Below, piece after piece: positions 15,233-21,468 of a DNA stretch of 21,468 nucleotides (its first letter is position 1; each line of letters starts with the position of its first letter). The stretch lies in assembly GCA_910586715.1 (NCBI GenBank), contig CAJUJG010000022.1, forward strand, positions 31,608 through 53,075, in the 5' to 3' direction. The stretch is from an uncultured Lachnospiraceae bacterium. GTDB taxonomy: Bacteria > Bacillota > Clostridia > Lachnospirales > Lachnospiraceae. Below the pieces are notes generated by a model. It was not told where the DNA came from, did not search any database, and saw only the letters and a program-made list of their open reading frames with translations. The translations under genes were made by a program, and so were the position numbers.

Positions 15233-15277
15233 ACCAAATATCAGGTGTTGTTTTTATGTTAATACAATATCTTGTGT
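15233..15277. promoter_or_regulatory. Putative pair of NrdR boxes upstream of nrdD
   Basis: ATACAATATCTTGTGT (15262-15277) matches the palindromic NrdR box consensus ACACAATATATTGTGT at all but a few positions. A weaker copy, ACCAAATATCAGGTGT, is at 15233-15248. They are centred 29 bp apart on nearly the same DNA face, just upstream of the nrdD -35. NrdR represses reductase genes when (d)ATP is plentiful. The second copy is marginal. Confidence 0.5.
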
Positions 15278-15299
15278 TTTTATGACAACTTTGTCAGTT

Positions 15300-16364
15300 T
15301 TAGCGCGTCTGCAGAAACTCGTATTCGCGCTTTGCTTTCGCATCGTCCGGATAGATTTGAAGATATTCTTCCATCAGGCTTTTTGCCTGTGAAAAATTTC
15401 CTAAATATTCATTTACGATAATCCGATTGTATTTTAACTCCTGCGAATATGCGGACTCTCCGATAGCAATTCCCGCCTCTAACGCCTCAAGCGCCTCGCT
15501 GTACTTCTCCTGCTTTACCAAACACATCCCCAAATTATTATAAATCGCGGCATCCGGCTCATTGCCGCCTAAATATGTCTGATATACCGTCGTCGCATAG
15601 TTCATATCGCCAAGCTTTTCATACGTCTGCCCCAAAAGCAACGATTTCCCCGCGTCATTTCCATTCAAAAAGCCATCAAGATACGTCCGCGCATTCTGAT
15701 AATCCTCAAGATAGTAATAAATCATACCCTTCTCGCCGTCGGACAGCTTCTTGCCTTTTTGCTCCATCAAATCAGAAAGGTATTTCTTTCCTTCCTCGCC
15801 AAAGCCTGCCGCCTGCATCTCCACATAAGCGTCCATCACCAGCTCCAAATTATCCGGCGCAAGCGAAAACGCCTTCTCAAAGTCGGCAACCGCCGCCTCA
15901 TAATTATTTTTCTTTAACGAAACGCACGCGCGCAGGTAATATGCGTCCAACTCCTTACGCCTAAGCGCAATAATTGCCGAATAAATCTTCTCGGCATCGT
16001 CATATTTTCCCTGCTTCATATACGCTGCCGCAAGATAATAGTTCGTGTCGTATTCAAGCGCCGTAACCGTATTTCCGGCATTTTGGATCGACTCCAAAAA
16101 CGCGCTTTCCGCTTTCGCATAATCGCCGAGACCCATATAAGCAAGCCCTTCGCCGCGGCTTGTAAGCTGCAAATCCTCCTTGCCAAGCCTTGCCAAGTCA
16201 AAGCAGGCAAGCGCGCCCTGAAAATCATACTGCGAAACAAGCTCCATTCCCTGCTCCAAATTGGTATTTGTGGATTTCCTCCCACAGCCAAAAAGGCATA
16301 CTGCCGCTACCGCGGCAAGTATGCTCATTTTTATAATCCCTATTTTATTCTTTGGCTTTCTCAT
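15300..16364 (-). CDS. TPR-repeat lipoprotein
   Basis: Predicted membrane-anchored lipoprotein of 354 residues, specific role unknown. The N-terminus is basic (RKPKNK), followed by a hydrophobic stretch and a lipobox LFGC with the lipidated Cys at residue 27. The rest is a series of tetratricopeptide repeats, seen as recurring patterns such as GLGDYAKAESAFLESI, KQGKYDDAEKIYSAII, KKNNYEAAVADFEKAF, LAPDN and KQEKYSEALEALEAGI, which form a helical scaffold for protein contacts outside the membrane. ATG 16364 overlaps the regulator's stop by one nt (TGATG), with GGGGGA 10 nt upstream inside the regulator gene, so translation is coupled; a TTG at 16367 is also in frame. It is the last gene of the maltodextrin operon. 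The context suggests a link to sugar uptake, but it may be a passenger. Confidence 0.85.
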   Translation of the reverse strand: MRKPKNKIGIIKMSILAAVAAVCLFGCGRKSTNTNLEQGMELVSQYDFQGALACFDLARLGKEDLQLTSRGEGLAYMGLGDYAKAESAFLESIQNAGNTVTALEYDTNYYLAAAYMKQGKYDDAEKIYSAIIALRRKELDAYYLRACVSLKKNNYEAAVADFEKAFSLAPDNLELVMDAYVEMQAAGFGEEGKKYLSDLMEQKGKKLSDGEKGMIYYYLEDYQNARTYLDGFLNGNDAGKSLLLGQTYEKLGDMNYATTVYQTYLGGNEPDAAIYNNLGMCLVKQEKYSEALEALEAGIAIGESAYSQELKYNRIIVNEYLGNFSQAKSLMEEYLQIYPDDAKAKREYEFLQTR

Positions 16365-17401
16365 CAATTCACAATCCCCCCTGTTGACTCACGCTCCATC
16401 AGCTTCGCTTCATACACCATGTGCTGATGCCCTTTCTGTCCCGATATAATGGCAAACAGCAGTTTGACTGTCGCCTTTGCCATCTCCTCCACAGGCTGAC
16501 GCATTGTGGTAAGACGGGGAGTTATGTAGTTTCCGATGTCGATGCCGTCATAGCCTGCAACCGAGACGTCTTTGGGAATTTGATAACCCGCCTCGTTAAG
16601 CGCCCTGCACGCGCCAATTGCAAGTGTATCCGACACCGCGTAAACCGCACTGAATTTTTCACCGCTCTCAAGCAAACGTTTTGTCGTAATGTAGCCGTTC
16701 TCCATGGAAAAATGATTGATTTCCTCATCTGTTTCAAAAATCAGCTTCTCATCAACTGCAATCCCATGTTTTTTCAGGGCATCATAATACCCCTCAAGAC
16801 GCAGCCTGCCAATGCATTCCTCATAGGTCTCCGCCGCAATAATCGCAATCTGCTTATGACCAAGACGAATCAGATAATCCACCATTCGCTCGCTTTCCAA
16901 ACGGTCATCGACCCCGATATTGGAATACGAATCCTTCGATATATTCTCCGGAATTCCGCCCGCCGTACTAAAAACAAAAGGAACATTGAGTTTCTTTAGC
17001 TTCTCCTCCGAGCGCGAAAAATATCCTCCGAGAAATATTATACCACGAAGCCGCTTTTCTTTCACTACTTTTTGTGCAACATCTACCTCATCTTCGTCAG
17101 ATTCAATATGGGAAAGCTCCATCGCATAGCCCTTTTTCTTGCATTCCTGCTCGATTGTGGCTATCATATTGGTAAAGAACGGATTGGCAATGCCCTTGAC
17201 AAGCACCGCAATCGCCCGCGCGTCCGAGCGCTTTAAGTTGCGTGCACTGTCGTTCGGGACATAGCCGTATTCCTTGATGGTATCAAGTATTTTCTCCTTA
17301 GTAGCCGGATTAATGTCAGGGTGATTGTTAATTGCCCTCGACACCGTGCTGACGCCCACACCGCATATTTGGGCTATATCCTTAATTGTTGGCTCAAACA
17401 C
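16364..17401 (-). CDS. LacI-family transcriptional regulator (MalR-like)
   Basis: DNA-binding regulator with an N-terminal LacI helix-turn-helix (TIKDIAQICGVGVSTVSRAI), the hinge motif YVPNDSARNL, and a periplasmic-binding-protein-like sugar-sensing core (from about residue 60: AIAVLVKGIANPFF, IGVDD, AIIAAE, AVSDTLAIG, VAGYDGIDIGNYITP, TTMRQP). It lies between malQ and the lipoprotein gene in the maltodextrin operon, so maltose or maltodextrin is the likely inducer, and it probably controls its own operon. I chose GTG 17401 (345 residues), because GGAG stands 7 nt upstream and the HTH then begins at the usual place. A TTG at 17437, 3 nt after the malQ stop and preceded by AAAGG, would add 12 acidic residues atypical of the family. 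Confidence 0.92.
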   Translation of the reverse strand: MFEPTIKDIAQICGVGVSTVSRAINNHPDINPATKEKILDTIKEYGYVPNDSARNLKRSDARAIAVLVKGIANPFFTNMIATIEQECKKKGYAMELSHIESDEDEVDVAQKVVKEKRLRGIIFLGGYFSRSEEKLKKLNVPFVFSTAGGIPENISKDSYSNIGVDDRLESERMVDYLIRLGHKQIAIIAAETYEECIGRLRLEGYYDALKKHGIAVDEKLIFETDEEINHFSMENGYITTKRLLESGEKFSAVYAVSDTLAIGACRALNEAGYQIPKDVSVAGYDGIDIGNYITPRLTTMRQPVEEMAKATVKLLFAIISGQKGHQHMVYEAKLMERESTGGIVN

Positions 17402-17440
17402 TTTACCACTCCATTCCTCTAATGTCTTTTCGTCCAAGAG

Positions 17441-18925
17441 CTAATACCTTTTTGCTCTTCCGTAAAGCCGCGCAAGCTCCAGCATACGCTTCGAAAGCTC
17501 CTGCGTACACGCCCCGCGCTCCATTCTCCACTCCCAGTTTCCGCCAAGTGTGGACGGTGTGTTAATCCGCGCCTCACCGCCAAGCCTCAAATAGTCCTGT
17601 ATGGGAATAACCGCCGTATCCGCCACGCACCCAAGCGCCGCACGGATTAAGCTGTCACAGACTGCAGCGTTTCGTTTCACACCCAAATATTTTTTCGCAA
17701 ACGCCAGGTCTTTTCTGCTCATTGCAGTAATCCAGCCGTTTACGGTATCATTGTCGTGCGTTCCTGTATAAACCACGCAGTTTTTCGAATAATTATACGG
17801 AAGATAGTCGCTCTCCTCCCGCGAATCAAACGCAAACTGCAAAACCTTCATACCCGGATAGCCCGTCTTTTTCACAAGCTTTAACACGCTCGGGGTCAAG
17901 AATCCCAAATCCTCCGCAATGACTGCACGATTGCCAAGCGCTTTTTTCACTGTTTCAAACAGCTTATAGCCTGGTCCCTTTTCCCATTCCCCATTCTGCG
18001 CGGTATCATCACCATAGGGTATCGACCAATATTCGTCAAACCCGCGGAAATGGTCGATACGCACCACGTCATAGAGCTTAAAACAATACGCAAGCCTGCG
18101 AATCCACCATGCAAAGCCTGTCTTTTCATGGTAATCCCATCGGTAAAGCGGATTTCCCCAAAGCTGTCCTGTAGCCGAAAATGCATCCGGCGGACAGCCT
18201 GCAACCGCCACCGGATAATTTTTGTCATCCAGCTGGAAAAGCTCCGGATTTGCCCATGTGTCGGCACTGTCAAATGCCACGTAAATCGGAATGTCACCGA
18301 TAATTTCAATTCCCTTTTTGTTCGCATACGCTTTCAACGCAAGCCATTGTGTGGAAAACAGATATTGCTGATAACAGTAAAACGCAATCTCGTCGGCAAG
18401 CTTCTTCTCATATTCCGCCATAACCTCAGGCTTTCTCAAGCGAAGCCCCTCGTCCCATTCGATCCACGAAATGCCGTCAAGCGAGTCCTTAACTGCCATA
18501 TACATCGCATAATCCTTCAGCCACTGACTGTTTTCCTCAACAAACCTGCGATAGTCCCCGCTATCACCAATATTTGACCGGTCAAACGCTTTTCGCAGCA
18601 ATGCAAATCTTGTATTGTAAATCTTTTCGTAATCGACTTTTCCCGCATCGCCGCCAAAATCCGCCTCCAAGCACTCCTTTTCGGTGAGCAGTCCGTCATC
18701 AATCAGCCTGTCAAGACAGATATAGTACGGACTGCCTGCAAAGGTCGAAAAGGATTGATAAGGAGAATCCCCGTATCCCGTAGGACCAAGGGGAAGAATC
18801 TGCCAAAGCGACTGTCCGGACGCTGCCAAAAAGTCCACAAAATCATATGCTTCTTTTGAAAAGCCTCCTATGCCAAACCGGGTCGGAATACTTGATACCG
18901 GCATCAATACGCCACATCTTCTCAT
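17441..18925 (-). CDS. malQ: 4-alpha-glucanotransferase (GH77, amylomaltase)
   Basis: Cytoplasmic disproportionating enzyme (EC 2.4.1.25) that transfers maltosyl and longer units between maltodextrins, releasing glucose and lengthening chains for phosphorylase. The 494-residue length is standard for the bacterial/plant type. Visible GH77 features are the N-terminal GVLMPVSSIPTRFGIGGF, the LPLGPTGYGDSPYQSFS loop, nucleophile Asp in VRIDHFRGF, acid/base Glu in AEDLG, the third carboxylate in THDNDT, and PIQDYLRLG near the end. ATG 18925 has AAGGGA 9 nt upstream. It starts 25 nt after malG and ends just before the regulator, with no terminator in between. Confidence 0.96.
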   Translation of the reverse strand: MRRCGVLMPVSSIPTRFGIGGFSKEAYDFVDFLAASGQSLWQILPLGPTGYGDSPYQSFSTFAGSPYYICLDRLIDDGLLTEKECLEADFGGDAGKVDYEKIYNTRFALLRKAFDRSNIGDSGDYRRFVEENSQWLKDYAMYMAVKDSLDGISWIEWDEGLRLRKPEVMAEYEKKLADEIAFYCYQQYLFSTQWLALKAYANKKGIEIIGDIPIYVAFDSADTWANPELFQLDDKNYPVAVAGCPPDAFSATGQLWGNPLYRWDYHEKTGFAWWIRRLAYCFKLYDVVRIDHFRGFDEYWSIPYGDDTAQNGEWEKGPGYKLFETVKKALGNRAVIAEDLGFLTPSVLKLVKKTGYPGMKVLQFAFDSREESDYLPYNYSKNCVVYTGTHDNDTVNGWITAMSRKDLAFAKKYLGVKRNAAVCDSLIRAALGCVADTAVIPIQDYLRLGGEARINTPSTLGGNWEWRMERGACTQELSKRMLELARLYGRAKRY

Positions 18926-18950
18926 TTTGCATGTTCCCTTCTCTTCGTTT

Positions 18951-19793
18951 TTAACCTTTTACCGCTCCTGCGACAACGCCCTCAATAATATATTTTTGGC
19001 ATGAAATATAGAAAATAATAATCGGAATAATCGCAATCACAATCATCGCCATCATGGCGCCCATATCAATTGCGCCGTATCCGCCCTTGAGATACTGTAT
19101 CGCAATTGGAATTGTCTTATATTTCTTAATATCAAGTACAAGATACGGCAGAAGATAGTCGTTCCAAACCCACATTGCCTCCAAAATCGCAACCGAAATT
19201 GCCGTCGGTTTCATTACGGGAAATACAATCTTAAAGTACGTCTGAATGGGCGTACAGCCGTCAATCATCGCCGCCTCCTCGATTTCGAGCGGTATTGACT
19301 TTACAAAGCCGCAGAACATGAACACCGCAAGTCCTGCACCAAAGCCGAGGTATACAATAATTATACCAACCGGATTGCCCAAATGCAACATATCTGCAAT
19401 TTTCGACAACGTAAACATAACCATTTGGAACGGTACAATCATGGAAAATGCAAAGAGCATATACATTCCTGACGTAAATTTATTTTTTACTCTTGTGATG
19501 TACCATGCGCACATGGAAGTGCAGAGGATAATCACAAACACGGAGCAGACCGTGATAAAGAGTGAATAACCAAACGCCTTGGGAAGCTCGATTTTCTCAA
19601 TACCGCTGATATAATTCTCCAGTCCGACAAACGATTTTGCGTCAGGCAGTGAGAACGGACGGTTGCTGATAAAGATTTTCTTTTTAAATGAATTATACAG
19701 CACAATGATTATCGGCATGATATAAATGAACGATACCACAGAAAAAACCGCCGTTAAAAGTCCGCCGTGTTTTGCTTTTCTTACGTCTGACAT
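18951..19793 (-). CDS. Maltodextrin-type ABC transporter permease, MalG-like
   Basis: Inner-membrane permease of a CUT1 carbohydrate ABC importer, 280 residues with six predicted transmembrane helices (first around VFSVVSFIYIMPIIIVLYNSF). The cytoplasmic EAA loop reads EEAAMIDGCTPIQTYFKIV, the contact site for the ATPase. The terminal stretch QKYIIEGVVAGAVKG is typical of MalG-type permeases. Its ATG overlaps the malF stop by one nt (TAATG), with AAGGAGG (19804-19810) 10 nt upstream, so the two permeases are translationally coupled. Substrate is inferred from the neighbouring malQ; no ATPase gene is present here, so a shared MsmK-like ATPase is likely. Confidence 0.92.
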   Translation of the reverse strand: MSDVRKAKHGGLLTAVFSVVSFIYIMPIIIVLYNSFKKKIFISNRPFSLPDAKSFVGLENYISGIEKIELPKAFGYSLFITVCSVFVIILCTSMCAWYITRVKNKFTSGMYMLFAFSMIVPFQMVMFTLSKIADMLHLGNPVGIIIVYLGFGAGLAVFMFCGFVKSIPLEIEEAAMIDGCTPIQTYFKIVFPVMKPTAISVAILEAMWVWNDYLLPYLVLDIKKYKTIPIAIQYLKGGYGAIDMGAMMAMIVIAIIPIIIFYISCQKYIIEGVVAGAVKG

Positions 19794-20635
19794 TATGCCT
19801 GCACCTCCTTATCTCTCGTTGCGCGAAGCTGGACAATCGCGATAACTGCCACAAGAATAAAGAATATGACCGCCTTTGCCTGACCAACGCCCTCCCAGCC
19901 GTTTCTGCCATAGAACGTGTTGAAAATGTTGAGGGCGAGCATCTCCGACTTGTTCGACGGCTCACCAGCAGTCAGTGCAAGGTTTTGGTCAAAGAGCTTG
20001 AAGGAATTGGTTAAGGTTAAGAACGAGCAGATTGTGATGGACGGCATTACCATCGGAAGCGTTACGTGTCTTAACAGCTGCCTGTTGTTTGCACCGTCAA
20101 TCTTTGCCGCTTCAATCAAATCGCCGGGAATGTTCTGAATACCCGCAATATAAATAATCATCATGTATCCGACCTGCTGCCAGCACATCAGGATTACCAG
20201 TCCCCAAAATCCGTAAGCGGAATTGTAGGTCAATGTACGCTCAAGATTTGCCAAAAGACCGTTCAGGATAAGCTGCCAAATGTAACCCAAAATAATACCG
20301 CCGATTAAGTTCGGCATAAAAAATACCGTTCTAAAAACATTTGTTCCCTTAATTCCTTTTGTCAGAAGCATTGCCACCGCAAAGGCAATAATATTAATAA
20401 ACAGCACCGACACAATCGTAAACAGCGCCGTATACCAAAGGGAGTGCGTAAAGGTGGAATCGCCCCAAATTCTGATATAATTTTTGAATCCGACAAATTT
20501 GGAATCCGTTACTGTGGTAAATTCACAGAAGGATAAATACACGCCCAATAAAAACGGAAGGATAAATCCAATTGTAAATGCCGCAAGGGTAGGCAGTGCG
20601 AATATTGGGAAATATCGTTTTATTGCTTTTTCCAT
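19793..20635 (-). CDS. Maltodextrin-type ABC transporter permease, MalF-like
   Basis: Partner permease of the same CUT1 importer, 280 residues. It is short like Gram-positive MalF/MsmF proteins and lacks the large periplasmic loop of E. coli MalF. Six hydrophobic segments are visible, starting with FALPTLAAFTIGFILPFLLG, and the EAA loop reads EAAKIDGANNRQLLRHVTLP. ATG 20635 follows AAAGGTG (20643-20649) at 7 nt. It is separated from malE by 167 nt with a terminator-like hairpin, unlike the tight malF/malG junction, which suggests malE is made in excess. A substrate other than maltodextrin (for example another alpha-glucoside) cannot be excluded. Confidence 0.92.
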   Translation of the reverse strand: MEKAIKRYFPIFALPTLAAFTIGFILPFLLGVYLSFCEFTTVTDSKFVGFKNYIRIWGDSTFTHSLWYTALFTIVSVLFINIIAFAVAMLLTKGIKGTNVFRTVFFMPNLIGGIILGYIWQLILNGLLANLERTLTYNSAYGFWGLVILMCWQQVGYMMIIYIAGIQNIPGDLIEAAKIDGANNRQLLRHVTLPMVMPSITICSFLTLTNSFKLFDQNLALTAGEPSNKSEMLALNIFNTFYGRNGWEGVGQAKAVIFFILVAVIAIVQLRATRDKEVQA

Positions 20636-20726
20636 AATCGTTCACCTTTCTTTCCATTTTTTAATTCTGTAACTATTCAGTACCTTCATAGCTACCAATA
20701 TCTTTTGTCTGCAACTATGGTTTTTG

Positions 20727-20765
20727 TAAAAAACAGGTGCAGTCGTTACTGCACGATGCACCTGT
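20727..20765 (-). terminator. Intercistronic terminator between malE and malF
   Basis: On the - strand ACAGGTGCA (20757-20765) pairs with TGCACCTGT (20733-20741) in a 9-bp stem. A TCGT/ACGA extension continues towards the loop, and a T-run at 20728-20733 follows immediately. It is a textbook rho-independent terminator but lies inside the operon, so partial readthrough is expected. An alternative internal stem, GTGCAG/CTGCAC, competes with the main one. No convincing promoter is visible between it and malF. Confidence 0.75.
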
Positions 20766-20802
20766 CTTTGCCATTCTGTTGAATATTGAGTTATTTATTG
20801 AG

Positions 20803-21441
20803 TTAGTTGTTTACTGCCGCATACTCCTCGGCCCATCCGTCAACGAATGCCGTTACAACTGCATCCCACTGACCTGTGCCCTGAGCATACTCCAAAAGTG
20901 CGCTGCCGACATTGTTCTTCCAGTTCTCAGAAGGCATTGTCGTGAAAGTCCATGCTACGGAAGTCTTTCCGTTTGAAACATAGTCATTCGCAATGTTTAC
21001 AAGCGGATTGCTTGCCGGATAGCTGTCAAATGCCGTAAACGGACATACAAATCCCATTTCCTCTGTCAGTGCCTTGCAGCCTGTCTCTGATGTTACAACC
21101 CAGTTCATAAAGTCAAGCGTTGCCTGAATATCCTCCGGAGAAGCATTCTTGTTTACACACCAGTAATTCTCGCTGCCTGTGCAAAGTCCCTGATTTTCCT
21201 CGCCGGGAGCGCCGATATAAATCGGAAGCATTCCAAGTGAGTCACCGTCCATGCCTGCGTCTACCAAATCATTGTAAGCCCATGTACCGTTCTGATAGAA
21301 TACCGCATCACCGAGTGCGAAGTCTGCCGTTGCATCCTCACCGGTCTTGCTTGAAAGCAGTGTCGGTGCACAAACAGAGTCTGTGATATATAAATCCCAA
21401 ATGTTCTTGTAATTATCTAAGGAAACGCTGATTAATACAGT
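20803..21441 (-). CDS. Extracellular solute-binding protein (MalE-like), 3' part only
   Basis: C-terminal half of a family 1 sugar-binding lipoprotein of the CUT1 transporter, which captures maltodextrin outside the cell for the permeases. About 205 residues are visible, including DNYKNIWDLYITDS, FYQNGTWAYNDL, GSENYWCVNK, DFMNWVVTSETG and GWAEEY, which match the C-lobe of such proteins. The frame is open only from 21441; an in-frame TAA at 21442-21444 precedes it, and the family-like sequence seems to stop near 21417. The signal peptide and N-lobe are therefore missing: either the gene is disrupted, or the sequence at the window edge is not contiguous with it. The stop at 20803 is followed by the intercistronic terminator. 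Confidence 0.85.
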   Translation of the reverse strand, partial: TVLISVSLDNYKNIWDLYITDSVCAPTLLSSKTGEDATADFALGDAVFYQNGTWAYNDLVDAGMDGDSLGMLPIYIGAPGEENQGLCTGSENYWCVNKNASPEDIQATLDFMNWVVTSETGCKALTEEMGFVCPFTAFDSYPASNPLVNIANDYVSNGKTSVAWTFTTMPSENWKNNVGSALLEYAQGTGQWDAVVTAFVDGWAEEYAAVNN

Positions 21442-21468
21442 TTAAACATTTCCCTTATACTGTTTTTT
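21417..21468. mobile_element. Possible insertion-sequence end interrupting malE
   Basis: From about 21417 the sequence no longer encodes solute-binding protein. It reads CTAAGGAAACGCTGATTAAT followed by AT-rich DNA with stops in the malE frame. The start resembles terminal inverted repeats of insertion sequences as I remember them. Only about 50 bases are in the window and no transposase is visible, so this remains tentative. Confidence 0.3.

Noticed and set aside
15280..15299. TGACAA/TTGTCA hairpin after the lipoprotein gene as an operon terminator
   Set aside because: The stem is only 6 bp, and on the - strand it is followed by TAAAAAC rather than a T-run, so it does not look like a terminator for this operon.
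16421..16999. 192-codon open frame on the + strand
   Set aside because: It is antisense to the LacI-family gene, with no RBS and no family resemblance.

Overview
The window looks like a chromosomal segment from an anaerobic, low-to-moderate-GC member of the Clostridia, most likely Lachnospiraceae. This rests on: a class III (oxygen-sensitive) ribonucleotide reductase; meso-diaminopimelate dehydrogenase; DUF975 and DUF1902 proteins; secA directly followed by a frameshifted prfB; strong Gram-positive-style ribosome binding sites; and a maltodextrin ABC transporter with a LacI-type regulator. There are no rRNA or tRNA genes, no CRISPR array and no complete mobile element. The two ends of the window deal with alpha-glucans, and the middle carries housekeeping genes.

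Layout. 1-1930: a GH13 alpha-glucosidase on the + strand with its own consensus promoter and terminator. 1950-4400: tex (S1-domain RNA-binding protein) on the - strand with its own promoter. 4450-6520: a + strand pair, a DUF975 membrane protein and ddh, behind a long palindrome and ended by a strong terminator. 6543-11255: a - strand run secA > prfB > zinc-ribbon membrane protein; prfB carries the +1 programmed frameshift. 11256-11706: a divergent promoter region and a hairpin-rich leader in front of a small DUF1902 (HicB-like) gene. 11730-15277: nrdD > pyrF on the - strand, where NrdD carries a C-terminal thioredoxin-like domain. 15300-21441: a - strand maltodextrin operon malE (5' part missing) > malF > malG > malQ > lacI-type regulator > TPR lipoprotein.

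How the genes work together. The MalEFG-type transporter would import maltodextrins, and MalQ and the GH13 glucosidase would break them down to glucose and shorter chains. The LacI-type protein presumably controls the operon in response to the sugar. The last genes are tightly coupled (malF/malG share TAATG; regulator/lipoprotein share TGATG), while a terminator hairpin between malE and malF should keep the binding protein in excess over the permeases. No MsmK/MalK-type ATPase is encoded here, so it must come from elsewhere.

Points most worth a second look: the zinc-ribbon protein with a toxin-like C-terminal domain; the structured DNA/RNA element before an apparently orphan HicB-like gene; the NrdD-thioredoxin fusion without nrdG beside it; and the abrupt end of malE at the right edge, where an in-frame stop and IS-like sequence appear. 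All coordinates and motif positions were read by hand, and no database search was possible.
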